This document shows, piece after piece, positions 48,001 to 54,014 of a stretch of DNA of 64,000 nt (the stretch's first letter is position 1; the number at the start of each line of letters is the position of its first letter). Position numbers and translations under genes: made by a program. The stretch covers positions 21,874,575 through 21,938,574 of the forward strand of contig CM060466.1 in assembly GCA_030544235.1 (NCBI GenBank), given 5' to 3'. Below the pieces are notes generated by a model. That model was not told the DNA's origin, ran no database searches, and worked only from the letters and a program-made list of their open reading frames with translations. Origin of the DNA: Lepturacanthus savala. Taxonomy: Eukaryota > Chordata > Actinopteri > Scombriformes > Trichiuridae.

Positions 48001-49291
48001 ACAATTTCTGAACTCATGGGCAAGAGAGACAGAGACCAAAATATCTTTTTGTCCATAACTGCGTAGTCCTAGATGAGGCAGCATGTCAAGTGTTTCAATT
48101 AATTCAAAGAAAGTGAAATATATAGTGACTAAATTCATGTATCCGTTCCGATTATTTTGCACTTCCGTTTCTTTTTTGCTTCAGATTGATGGTTCGACTC
48201 TGCGGACCCTGTGCATGCAGCACGGCCCCCTGATCACATTCCACCTCAACCTGACCCAGGGTAACGCCGTGGTGCGCTACAGCTCCAAGGACGAGGCTGC
48301 TAAGGCCCAGAAGTCTCTGCACATGTAAGCCTCCACATTTTACATCAGCCAAAGTGAACTCTGCAAACAGAATTAATTTCACTTCTTACATTACAGCAAA
48401 CGGGTTATTACACAAAATAGAAATAGGGAACACTCAGGAAGAACCCCTGGTCCTAGTTTCTTTTTGGTGATTTCCCATTGTGAGGGAAGTTCAGCTTTTT
48501 AAATGAGTAAAATGTTGCTTGAGAATCTGATCAGTCACGTGGAAGAGGAGGTAAGGTGTCACTCTGTAGTCAGCTGCACAGACGTTGTAATAATCTAAGT
48601 GAAATTGGGAAACCACAAATGCAATGCCTTTCTGAAGACGTGTTTGCTGTGTCTAATTTTGTTTTGCTATTAGTGGCAGCCACTGCAGTTGGTTGCCATA
48701 GAAACAAAATGATGACGAAGACGTGTGACCCACTTTCCATAACCAGCAGCATGAAATGTTGTTACCGCTGAACAGTAAAAAAAGCAATATCGCGTGGTAA
48801 ACAGCACCTTTTTCTCAGAAAGACCCTCTGTTTTGTCACTTTGTCATGGTCATTTTTAAGGGGTGTAAATAACCTTCAAATGAAAAAGGTTTTAAGCAAA
48901 AAATGTTTTTCCTGACTACTGTTGTCATCCTCTCATTATAAGGTGTGTGCTTGGAAACACCACCATCCTGGCGGAGTTTGCCGGCGAGGAGGAGGTGAAC
49001 CGCTTCTTTGCACAAGGCCAGTCTCTAGGGGCGAACACCACTAGTTGGCAGGCCAACCCGGGAACCAATCAAAACCGGAGGGGCGGGGCGGCACAGACCC
49101 ACTCTATTGGCCAGTGGAGCAGCGGTGGCTGCGGAGGGAAGGCCAGTGGCGGCGACCTGCTGTGGGGAGGGGTGCCCCAGTACTCCAGCCTGTGGGGGCC
49201 GCCGGGCGGAGAAGACGCCCGCATGATTGGGAGCCCCACCCAGATCAACACCCTGCTGCCTGGAGATCTGCTGAGTGGGGAGTCCATGTAG
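15392..49291 (+). CDS. tnrc6c: TNRC6C-like GW182 protein, scaffold of microRNA silencing (22 coding exons, 1,936 aa)
   Basis: The protein binds Argonaute through tryptophan (GW/WG) motifs and recruits PABP and deadenylase complexes to silence microRNA targets in the cytoplasm and P-bodies. Coding exons: 15392-15454, 15737-15758, 25529-25927, 33792-36284, 37800-38003, 38620-38786, 38903-38980, 39248-39305, 39584-39726, 40074-40220, 41350-41496, 42202-42321, 42636-42719, 43172-43454, 43824-43988, 45141-45332, 45577-45726, 45976-46092, 46652-46867, 47823-47896, 48185-48324, 48943-49291. They sum to 5,811 nt in one open frame. Order of modules: Lys-rich N-terminus (1-28), Ser-rich segment, GW-repeat region (about 162-1060, some 35 Trp in the large exon), UBA-like domain (about 1123-1168), PAM2 (about 1218-1232), Gln-rich region (about 1280-1410), RRM (about 1766-1843) and a C-terminal Trp-rich tail ending LLSGESM. 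The N-terminus MEEKKKKKQEEK, UBA and C-terminus recall TNRC6C more than TNRC6A or B. Which teleost co-orthologue it is cannot be told. The start is fixed by an in-frame TAA at 15,368. Confidence 0.95.
15455..15736 (+). other. tnrc6c: tnrc6c intron 2 (282 bp)
   Basis: Short intron ending in CTCTCTCCCTTTGCAG. Nothing else is seen in it. Confidence 0.85.
15737..15758 (+). CDS. tnrc6c: tnrc6c exon 3, 22-nt microexon
   Basis: The exon is bounded by TTTGCAG and the donor GTGAGT. It encodes AADQKPK and the first base of a split Val codon, and joins to VPEPAP in the next exon, giving the run AADQKPKVPEP that is characteristic of TNRC6C. At 22 nt it is below the size most gene finders call. Confidence 0.85.
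16005..16033. repeat. CA microsatellite
   Basis: Perfect AC run in tnrc6c intron 3. Confidence 0.9.
18717..18765. repeat. Imperfect CA microsatellite
   Basis: AC run broken by CTC, AAA and AT interruptions in tnrc6c intron 3. It gives rise to Thr-His open frames that are not genes. Confidence 0.85.
24157..24190. repeat. GA microsatellite
   Basis: AG run with two GGG interruptions in tnrc6c intron 3. Confidence 0.85.
24482..24516. repeat. CT microsatellite
   Basis: Perfect CT run of about 17 units in a longer pyrimidine tract, 24,460-24,550, in tnrc6c intron 3. It lies about 300 bp from the GA repeat on the same strand, so the two could pair in an unspliced transcript. Confidence 0.85.
24961..24981. 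repeat. TG microsatellite
   Basis: Perfect TG run of about ten units in tnrc6c intron 3. Confidence 0.9.
25529..25927 (+). CDS. tnrc6c: tnrc6c exon 4, Ser-rich N-terminal segment
   Basis: Encodes residues 29-161. It starts VPEPAPTKPSPGP and contains GNGKRASSSS and the conserved block YPPREVPPRFRQQEHKQLL, which matches the N-terminal block of TNRC6 proteins. Serine runs (eight Ser encoded by TCC/TCT repeats near 25,603-25,627, and a second Ser-rich stretch near 25,825-25,880) are probably expanded microsatellites. The donor is AAG followed by GTTTGT, which departs from the usual GTRAGT but gives the right phase. Reading through it ends at a TGA at 25,957-25,959. Confidence 0.9.
25928..33791 (+). 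other. tnrc6c: tnrc6c intron 4 (7.9 kb), no gene seen
   Basis: Mostly unique AT-rich sequence. A G-rich motif GGGGAGGGGAGGGG lies at 29,750-29,763, and a tRNA-box-A-like string TGGCCTAGTGG lies at 32,485-32,495 with no matching box B. No coding exon with family resemblance was seen. The intron ends in a good pyrimidine tract and TTTTTCTGTAG at 33,791. Confidence 0.6.
33792..36284 (+). CDS. tnrc6c: tnrc6c exon 5, the large GW-repeat (Argonaute-binding) exon
   Basis: This 2,493-nt exon encodes residues 162-992. About 35 tryptophans, most flanked by Gly, Ser or Asp, sit in Gly/Ser/Asn-rich disordered sequence, the known Argonaute-docking architecture of GW182 proteins. Family blocks are easy to see: QYETSHWG, SWDKVIIDRSD, NLNPNANPSAWPVLG, LDPRVLSNSGWGQTP, and GWEEPSPPSIRRKMEIDDGT with W859. 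The 3' end codes for Asn runs, two 9-residue repeats (NNNHSVSPG then NNNHSVGPG) and a His-rich stretch. Antisense frames over this exon are shadows. The exon is phase 1 at both ends. Confidence 0.95.
36071..36136. repeat. tnrc6c: 27-nt coding tandem repeat, about 2.4 units
   Basis: Units at 36,071-36,097 and 36,098-36,124, plus the first 12 bases of a third unit to 36,136, encode NNNHSVSPG, NNNHSVGPG and NNNH. The two full units differ at two bases, so the duplication is recent or kept by selection on the protein. Confidence 0.9.
37800..38003 (+). CDS. tnrc6c: tnrc6c exon 6, GW repeats
   Basis: Residues 993-1060. Encodes GWGDLPSVQPKSEPAWGEP and, further on, STVDNGTSAWGK and GGWGDGG. It has four Trp in GW/WG context and matches the TNRC6C segment with the VDNGT block. 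Borders are CCTGTCCAG and GTAATA. At 204 nt, phase 1 at both ends, it could be skipped without a frameshift. Confidence 0.9.
38620..38786 (+). CDS. tnrc6c: tnrc6c exon 7, GW repeats before the UBA domain
   Basis: Residues 1061-1116. Contains KPMQDGWGNGG, SGSQWDAEDGDMWN and SSCNSWGNGPKKGPSK, which closely follow the TNRC6C block just upstream of the UBA-like domain. The acceptor is CTCTCACAG and the donor GTCAGA. It ends in phase 0. Confidence 0.9.
38903..38980 (+). CDS. tnrc6c: tnrc6c exon 8, first half of the UBA-like domain
   Basis: Residues 1117-1142, VKMGNKPDEAWIMNRLIKQ then LTDMGFP. The MGF motif is the hallmark loop of UBA domains. The exon is 78 nt, phase 0 at both ends, with donor GTATGG. 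Confidence 0.9.
39248..39305 (+). CDS. tnrc6c: tnrc6c exon 9, second half of the UBA-like domain
   Basis: Residues 1143-1161, RDPAEEALKSNNMNLDQAM. This completes the three-helix UBA fold begun in exon 8. The exon is only 58 nt, bounded by TGTTACAG and GTAAGT, and ends in phase 1. Confidence 0.9.
39584..39726 (+). CDS. tnrc6c: tnrc6c exon 10, end of UBA and linker
   Basis: Residues 1162-1209, starting SALLEKKTDLDKRGMG and ending DRTTFLDK. The linker between the UBA-like domain and the PAM2 motif. Donor GTAAGA. Confidence 0.9.
40074..40220 (+). CDS. tnrc6c: tnrc6c exon 11, PAM2 motif (PABP binding)
   Basis: Residues 1210-1258. Encodes DDAPPSPFLPSPSLKLPLA, which holds the PAM2 motif that binds the MLLE domain of poly(A)-binding protein. 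The core Phe is F1222, with P1224 and P1226 after it. The exon ends MQNLNNRQ and is bounded by CTGCTCCAG and GTAAGA. It is 147 nt, phase 0 at both ends. Confidence 0.9.
41350..41496 (+). CDS. tnrc6c: tnrc6c exon 12, Gln/Pro-rich
   Basis: Residues 1259-1307. IPSGMFGSSGVAQTRAMQQQQ, then Pro-rich sequence and SQPSLRAQVPQFLSPQ, a conserved TNRC6C block. The acceptor is TGCTCATAG and the donor GTAGAT. Phase 0 at both ends. Confidence 0.9.
42052..42096. repeat. CA microsatellite upstream of tnrc6c exon 13
   Basis: Perfect CA run of 45 nt that ends 105 nt before the exon 13 acceptor. Transcribed CA repeats are known hnRNP L binding sites, so this could influence splicing; that is inference. Confidence 0.95.
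42202..42321 (+). CDS. tnrc6c: tnrc6c exon 13
   Basis: Residues 1308-1347, VQAQLLQFAAKNIGLNPALL and on to QQLQM. Strongly conserved family block in the Gln-rich region. Acceptor CTGCCCTCCAG, donor GTGAGT, phase 0 at both ends (120 nt). Confidence 0.9.
42636..42719 (+). CDS. tnrc6c: tnrc6c exon 14
   Basis: Residues 1348-1375, AYQRLQIQQQMMQAQRNVSG then PIRQQEQQ. Gln-rich, 84 nt, phase 0 at both ends. Donor GTGAGT. Confidence 0.9.
43172..43454 (+). CDS. tnrc6c: tnrc6c exon 15, Gln- and Ser-rich
   Basis: Residues 1376-1469. VARTITNMQQQIQQHQRQLY leads into a poly-Ser run encoded by TCC/TCT repeats, a Gly/Pro stretch, and LHTKEPLSSPNAYSTYPL. The Gln-rich segment is the family's P-body targeting region. 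Donor GTGAGT; ends in phase 1. Confidence 0.9.
43824..43988 (+). CDS. tnrc6c: tnrc6c exon 16
   Basis: Residues 1470-1524. SGLNPNMNVNCMEVGG, then LSQWTHSNSMDSLS and NNLNKH. Matches the TNRC6C segment after the Gln-rich region. Donor GTATGT; phase 1 at both ends. Confidence 0.9.
45141..45332 (+). CDS. tnrc6c: tnrc6c exon 17
   Basis: Residues 1525-1588. GAISAASTLGPPGKPPQLED, then YSPYNLMSSSESPTSPLVP and ISNGTNINWPP. The acceptor CATATGAAAAG has a purine-rich end, weaker than its neighbours, but phase and homology support it. Phase 1 at both ends. Confidence 0.9.
45577..45726 (+). CDS. tnrc6c: tnrc6c exon 18
   Basis: Residues 1589-1638. EFCPGVPWKGLQNIDPENDP then NMTPGSVPSGPTINTNIHD and VNRYLLRDRNG. 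One of the most conserved blocks of the C-terminal silencing region. Phase 1 at both ends. Confidence 0.9.
45976..46092 (+). CDS. tnrc6c: tnrc6c exon 19
   Basis: Residues 1639-1677. ATSPVPSLQNGSLPSTSSDW then PVSGYSNSFSLSSSDGDGS. It corresponds to the Ser-rich, Trp-containing segment of the silencing domain. The donor is GTACAC, so the intron boundary rests on phase and on the good match of flanking exons. Phase 1 at both ends. Confidence 0.8.
46652..46867 (+). CDS. tnrc6c: tnrc6c exon 20
   Basis: Residues 1678-1749. GKMSDMKSTWSPGPISQSQA, then LSHELWKVP, APSRPPPGLTHTKPSSTWG and GWSGNYSS. The Trp residues in this stretch belong to the CCR4-NOT-binding region of the family. The acceptor is CCACGTGAAG and the donor GTGAGC. 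Phase 1 at both ends. Confidence 0.9.
47823..47896 (+). CDS. tnrc6c: tnrc6c exon 21, start of the RRM
   Basis: Residues 1750-1774. EGTTWSTDSSNRTSSSLVLR then NLTPQ. The LVLRNLTPQ strand opens the RRM. The residue just before it is Ser (S1765), where human TNRC6A and TNRC6C, as I recall them, have Trp. Exon of 74 nt, ends in phase 0. Confidence 0.9.
48185..48324 (+). CDS. tnrc6c: tnrc6c exon 22, RRM
   Basis: Residues 1775-1820 and two bases of the next codon. IDGSTLRTLCMQHGPLITFH then LNLTQGNAVVRYSSKDEAA and KAQKSLH. Nearly identical to the mammalian RRM. In this family the fold is kept but RNA-binding aromatics are not obvious. Donor GTAAGC. Confidence 0.95.
48943..49291 (+). CDS. tnrc6c: tnrc6c exon 23, end of RRM and C-terminal silencing tail
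   Basis: Residues 1821-1936. CVLGNTTILAEFAGEEEVNR finishes the RRM. The tail keeps Trp in TSW, GQW, LLW and SLW contexts, the C-terminal Trp motifs that contact deadenylase subunits, and ends LLPGDLLSGESM before TAG at 49,289-49,291. The middle of the tail, about 1,858-1,890, is Gly/Arg-rich and differs from the mammalian sequence. Confidence 0.95.
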
Positions 49292-50427
49292 GATGACGCC
49301 ACAACACACTAACCAACCAACCTACCACCACCATGTCATGTAAGCCATCGGTGGCAGAAAAAAAAAATTCAATATGAACAGGAGCAAAACCCAAGCAAAT
49401 CATGTGGCGATAATCAGTATCAATCTGAACTGTGAATTGTGAATCAGAAGGCCGGGGTCCCCACCACACAGACTGCAGACTCCAGTTCTTCTGTTTTACC
49501 CTTTTTTTTGTTAGGTTTACCTTTTTGGAGAAAAAAAAAGTTTTTATTCCTTTTGGTATTTTTAAAATGCATCATATAAAACAAACTAAAATGAGACACA
49601 ACACAAAGAAACCTTTTAAGTGTTTTTTTTAGTTTTTCCATAAGTATACATGTCATTCTGTGTGAAGTGTTTTTAGGAGAAGCAATCAAAGCTGCCATCT
49701 GAGACTTTCCTTTTTCCCTCCAAGAAAAAAAAAAATCATCCCAAAATAAGACTAAAAAAAACGACCATTCCCAGGATGTCCATGGCCAATGATGTGGTTC
49801 AAAGACCTTTACTAGTTCTGTTAATGTTTGTTTCTCAGCACTAATATTAGCCTTAAGTGCTCTCTGGCCCAGGTCCTTCCCAAGCCGCCTTTTTTAGTTT
49901 GTTTTGTAACTGAAGAAATAGCTGAAATCTTGCACAGTTTCACCTCTGAGCCAGCAAGTGGTACAGGACACGACTGGTGACCGACTCCGTCACTGGGCAG
50001 TAAGAAGGCCTGGCCACGGGACTGGCCCTACCAATCATCAGCTTAATTATTTTAATATGTCTTCTCAAAGGGATTGACACAGCTGTTAAATGTTCTTTTT
50101 TTTTCGTAGGTCTAGATCCGAGCGCATTTTTTTGATATCTATCACAAAATATAAGCTGAGAGAAGATTATTTGTCAACCTCGCTGCGTGTCTCCGTTTTT
50201 TTCCGTGCACGAGAATGTGTGCGCGGTGGCACCTAATCATTGACGTCTGCGAGCCCAGACCCCTCTGGTCACCTTCAACTAGGAACCCAGTCGTTAACTG
50301 GTGCTTTGTTGAATTTTCTATTTGTCCGATTTGTTATGAAGCCCAGCAGTCTGTACGGTCAGCCAGTTTTTGGATGAAAGAGAAAAAAAAAAAGAACACA
50401 ATTTCACCTTCATGTGACAGTTACATT

Positions 50428-50435
50428 GTGCAATA
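50428..50435 (+). promoter_or_regulatory. tnrc6c: miR-25/32/92/363/367 8-mer seed match
   Basis: GTGCAATA, the complement of seed AUUGCAC followed by A. Exact string match only; function is inferred. Confidence 0.4.
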
Positions 50436-50879
50436 TACACCATAGACCTTTCTTCCGTCCATACTCTATGTCCACCAGAGCTGGATTCTCTTTTTGTTTT
50501 TTTGTTTTATATATTTTTTTCCTGTTATAGATTGTTGCTGAGTGCAGCAAAAGACTTTGGAACTTCAAAAAAAAAAAAAAAAACACCATACCCCCTTTTT
50601 TTCAAAACTTGGATTCCCTCCAGGCCACCGATCCCCTTGAAACTGTTGGGAAAACTCTGCAAAGAGGAAGAAGCAGCTGTTGAACTGTGTATGCAGCAGA
50701 CTTGTACTGAAGAGTGAACCTGGGTACACGACAATGCACACTTCCTCTCTGCGTGCCACAGCCACACCCAACAGAGACTGAATCCACAGCGGGATCGGAC
50801 GGTTCTGGGTATCTGGCACAATACCAAATAAGAGGGTTTTTTCCTAATGCAGTAGACCTACGAGTGTTCCTTGCGTTTG

Positions 50880-50887
50880 GTACTGTA
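50880..50887 (+). promoter_or_regulatory. tnrc6c: miR-101 8-mer seed match, site 1
   Basis: GTACTGTA, an exact 8-mer for miR-101, 48 nt upstream of the AGCACTTA site. Confidence 0.45.
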
Positions 50888-50934
50888 CAAACAGAAGAGA
50901 CTAAGACTTTTAGAAATTCAAAGGGTTTTATCAT

Positions 50935-50942
50935 AGCACTTA
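50935..50942 (+). promoter_or_regulatory. tnrc6c: miR-430c/302 family 8-mer seed match
   Basis: AGCACTTA, complement of the AAGUGCU seed carried by fish miR-430c and the miR-302/372 family. miR-430 clears maternal mRNAs in fish embryos. Confidence 0.4.
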
Positions 50943-51042
50943 TGAAGAGCAAAATTGCTTCAACTGCAATCCATTAAATCAAAAAAAAGGGAGCAGCAAA
51001 AACATTGAAAACAACAACAAAAAAAGAACACTGCTCTTTTAT

Positions 51043-51050
51043 GTACTGTA
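51043..51050 (+). promoter_or_regulatory. tnrc6c: miR-101 8-mer seed match, site 2
   Basis: A second GTACTGTA, about 160 nt after the first. Confidence 0.45.
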
Positions 51051-52751
51051 TCTATTCCTCGGAAATGTGTCTGGCGTTGTTCCTCTGGTAGCAGGATGAA
51101 GGGAAACAAAACTGAAATGTACCGTTGGACTTTTGGGGGGGGAGAAAAAAAAAACTGCAGTCCATGACTTTGTTTTTTTTGTTTTTTTTCCTTCTTTGGA
51201 CAAATATCAAAGTGAATATCACTGTTACTCCAAATGTTTAGCCTTGTTCTGTTTGGAGGCACTAGACTTGCATCGTCAGCTGTCTCTGACACCCGGGGGC
51301 CAGCCGGCCGGTGGGCCGGTGGGGTGGGTGAGTCGGGGTGGGGGTGGGGGAGGCGAAGTGTCCCCTGAGTGCCTCTCTGCTGTGGTCCTTTGGGTGCCGG
51401 GCGGCAGCCCTCACAGCGCTGCACTTCCTCCTGGGCTCCACTTGACCCTCCCTCTCGAGGCTTGGCGAGAAAAGCGGCTCCTCCCGACGACTGGCCAATC
51501 ACAGTTCCCGCTGCAACATGCGGCATCTCCAAGGGGGGGAGGGGAGGGGGGGCGCCGCCGCCACCACTCGACCCCGCCGTCGTCCTGCCCCTCTCCCCCA
51601 TCTCTCAGTTCTTTGACACAAAGATCACTTTAGCTGGAAGATGTAATAGTCATATTTCTGGAATTTTTGCCAGTTTTTAATTTTTATTATTTTTTACTTT
51701 TTATTTTATTTTTTTTTTTTTGACTTGATTTTTTGAATTTTTTTTTTCAATGTGTTAATTTTTTTTTTTTTTTGTCGACATGCAGTGGTCAACAAGTTAC
51801 TGGCTGCTGAACCTAGCCCTTCACTGTTCATATGCAGAAACACTTTGGTCAGAGGTGCCTCTGTATGTTCATCCTGTGTATTGAATGCAAAACAAGGATC
51901 AATACTACAGACCGTTATTGATTGTCTATTTGTTTTTAAACTGATCATGCTTTTTGTGTTTTGACAGTATTCTGTAGTACTTACAGGTAGTAGTATCTTG
52001 AGATGTTGTAAAAAAAAAAAATAGGGCGTCTCAGACAGGGGTGTGGGTGTTTGTCACTCCAAGCTGCTCCGCCTGCCTGCAGGCTGTCCCCCCTTTGCCC
52101 TTTGCCTAGCTGCTATGCTACAACCTCCTCCTCCTCCTCCCCAACCAGACCCAGTAGCCCTCCCCTGCACCAACAGGCCCTTGTATCTGTTTCTATGCAA
52201 AAGACTAGAGGCTGGGGCTCTTTACAGCACGCCAAACCTGACTCGGGAAACGAGCACTCCTCCCAGAGCTTGGCAAAAACCCCCAACACTTGTCCCCCCC
52301 CCCCCGTGCACTCCTGTCAGCACTTCAGAATGGCCGCCACTTCTGTAAAGTCAGGCTAAGCCACCAGATCACTGTCACACACTCGAGTCCGAACACTTTA
52401 TCAAAAGGTCGGCCTTTCTCTCTGCGCTGAAGACACTTTTGTCCAGCTTGATCTCAGGGTAGGGGAGTTGATGATACCAAGTATGAGAATGCAGCTCTCC
52501 AAATCTGTCCTTTCTACTGTGAGAGCGTAGTCTTAAATTAAAGAAAAAAAAAGGCCATCTGCGCAACAAGATGTACAGACCTCATGCCTCGAAACTTTAA
52601 TCCTAATTTGGAAGGGGGAAAAGGCCGCTACCGCTGAATCCTTTTCTCCGAAGGTGGCCTGTCATTACTGTTTTATGGGGCCCTTTATCGCATGTAAAAA
52701 AAAAAAAAAAAAAAATGCCAATGTAATGTGCCAATATGAATTTGCTGTGTC

Positions 52752-52759
52752 ATACTGTA
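52752..52759 (+). promoter_or_regulatory. tnrc6c: miR-144 8-mer seed match
   Basis: ATACTGTA, exact 8-mer for miR-144, whose seed differs from that of miR-101 at one base. Confidence 0.4.
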
Positions 52760-54002
52760 TCTTTATAGAGAGCACTTCTGTTCCCTGTCTGGAGGAGCTT
52801 TGATAAACTTTGCGGAGGGTGCAGCGGGGGACAGGAGGGATCAAACAAATGGGCGGCAGCGTCACACCCTGAAATGGCTGAGATTTTTTTTTTTTATTAT
52901 TATTTTATTATTATTTTTTTATGCTTTTTTTGTGGGGAACGCCCCCGCGCTAAGGAGAAAATCTTTACTCAGTTGGGGGTTCCGGTTTGCTACAGTGCAC
53001 AGTTGATGATGGGTAATCCCGGGTACATATTTTTTTAAAACCAAAAATGAAATCGCATTTTAACGTCATTTTTATGAAGTTTGACATAAAAATCTTAAAA
53101 ATGCTAAAAAATCTAAATGAAAAAAAAGGATCTATAATATGTTAAAGCTCTGCACTTCTAGCTGAAACATCTCCGGTCATCGGCCTCTACTACCACCATC
53201 TAAAGGAGTAGACCGGTGGCCGGGGTGCCTTTTTTGTGGATGCTGTATTTATCTTGTTTTTATGTTTGTGTCCTGCTCAAAGCAGGGTCCACTGAACTGT
53301 ACATTTCCACAGACCCAGATGGCTTGGGCCCACTGTATCAGCCTCACTCCCCTCACTCTGCATCAGCAGGAGAGGGGGGGAGGGGGGGCGCATTTCAAGA
53401 GGTACAAAGTCTTAAAAACGAAACAAAAAGAAAAAAAATACTAAAAAAAAAAAACACAAAAAAAAGATTAACAAGAAAACGGGAAAAGGCTACCTTTCAG
53501 GACTTGCAGTCCTGCAGCACACAAGCAAAAATCACTATTGCCTGTTTCTGTAACTGCCTTGATCCAAGCTCAGACAGACCCAATAGCCGAGGACCTCCCA
53601 GCATCCTGTACTAACTGGAGAACCCTGACAGTGAAGGGGGTTTCCCATGCTGCACCAGCATCGAGAGGCTCTCCTCTCTACAGCTCTGTTCTACACAGCA
53701 GTATATATGTATCCACTACATAGATATATACTGTCAGGAACGGCGTGTGGTATCACCTCTTCAGACTTCTTGGATCGTAACCTCTGAAACTTTTCTTCAT
53801 TATTGTTTAGAAAGGTCTTGGTTTAACACACCTGAAAAATGAGCAATATGTATTTTCCCCGCAAATAAGTGATACGAAGGAAAGGAATTTTGGGTCGGGT
53901 GTAAACTGATACTTGATTGATCGAAAGCTGCGTCTTTCTTATATGGAGTTGGATATGCACGTTCTGGTTTCAATGACATATTGCAGTACTTTTGAAGTGC
54001 TT

Positions 54003-54014
54003 GTACTGTATATA
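54003..54014 (+). promoter_or_regulatory. tnrc6c: miR-101 8-mer site 3 overlapping a Pumilio-type element
   Basis: GTACTGTA at 54,003-54,010 overlaps TGTATATA at 54,007-54,014, which fits the Pumilio consensus UGUANAUA. The two could not be occupied at once. Confidence 0.45.

Larger units (their letters stand above)
36285..48942 (+). other. tnrc6c: tnrc6c introns 5 to 21 between the small 3' exons
   Basis: The intervening introns are 36285-37799, 38004-38619, 38787-38902, 38981-39247, 39306-39583, 39727-40073, 40221-41349, 41497-42201, 42322-42635, 42720-43171, 43455-43823, 43989-45140, 45333-45576, 45727-45975, 46093-46651, 46868-47822, 47897-48184 and 48325-48942. They are AT-rich and I see no genes in them. 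Exceptions worth naming are the CA array at 42,052-42,096 and a CTCF-core-like CCACCAGGTGGC at 44,245-44,256. Confidence 0.75.

Noticed and set aside
50960..51601. 213-codon open frame on the - strand in the tnrc6c 3' UTR
   Set aside because: It crosses the GC-rich island and poly-A/T runs; its translation is Pro/Gly-rich and ends in Phe/Cys runs from T tracts. No family resemblance and no splice or promoter context.
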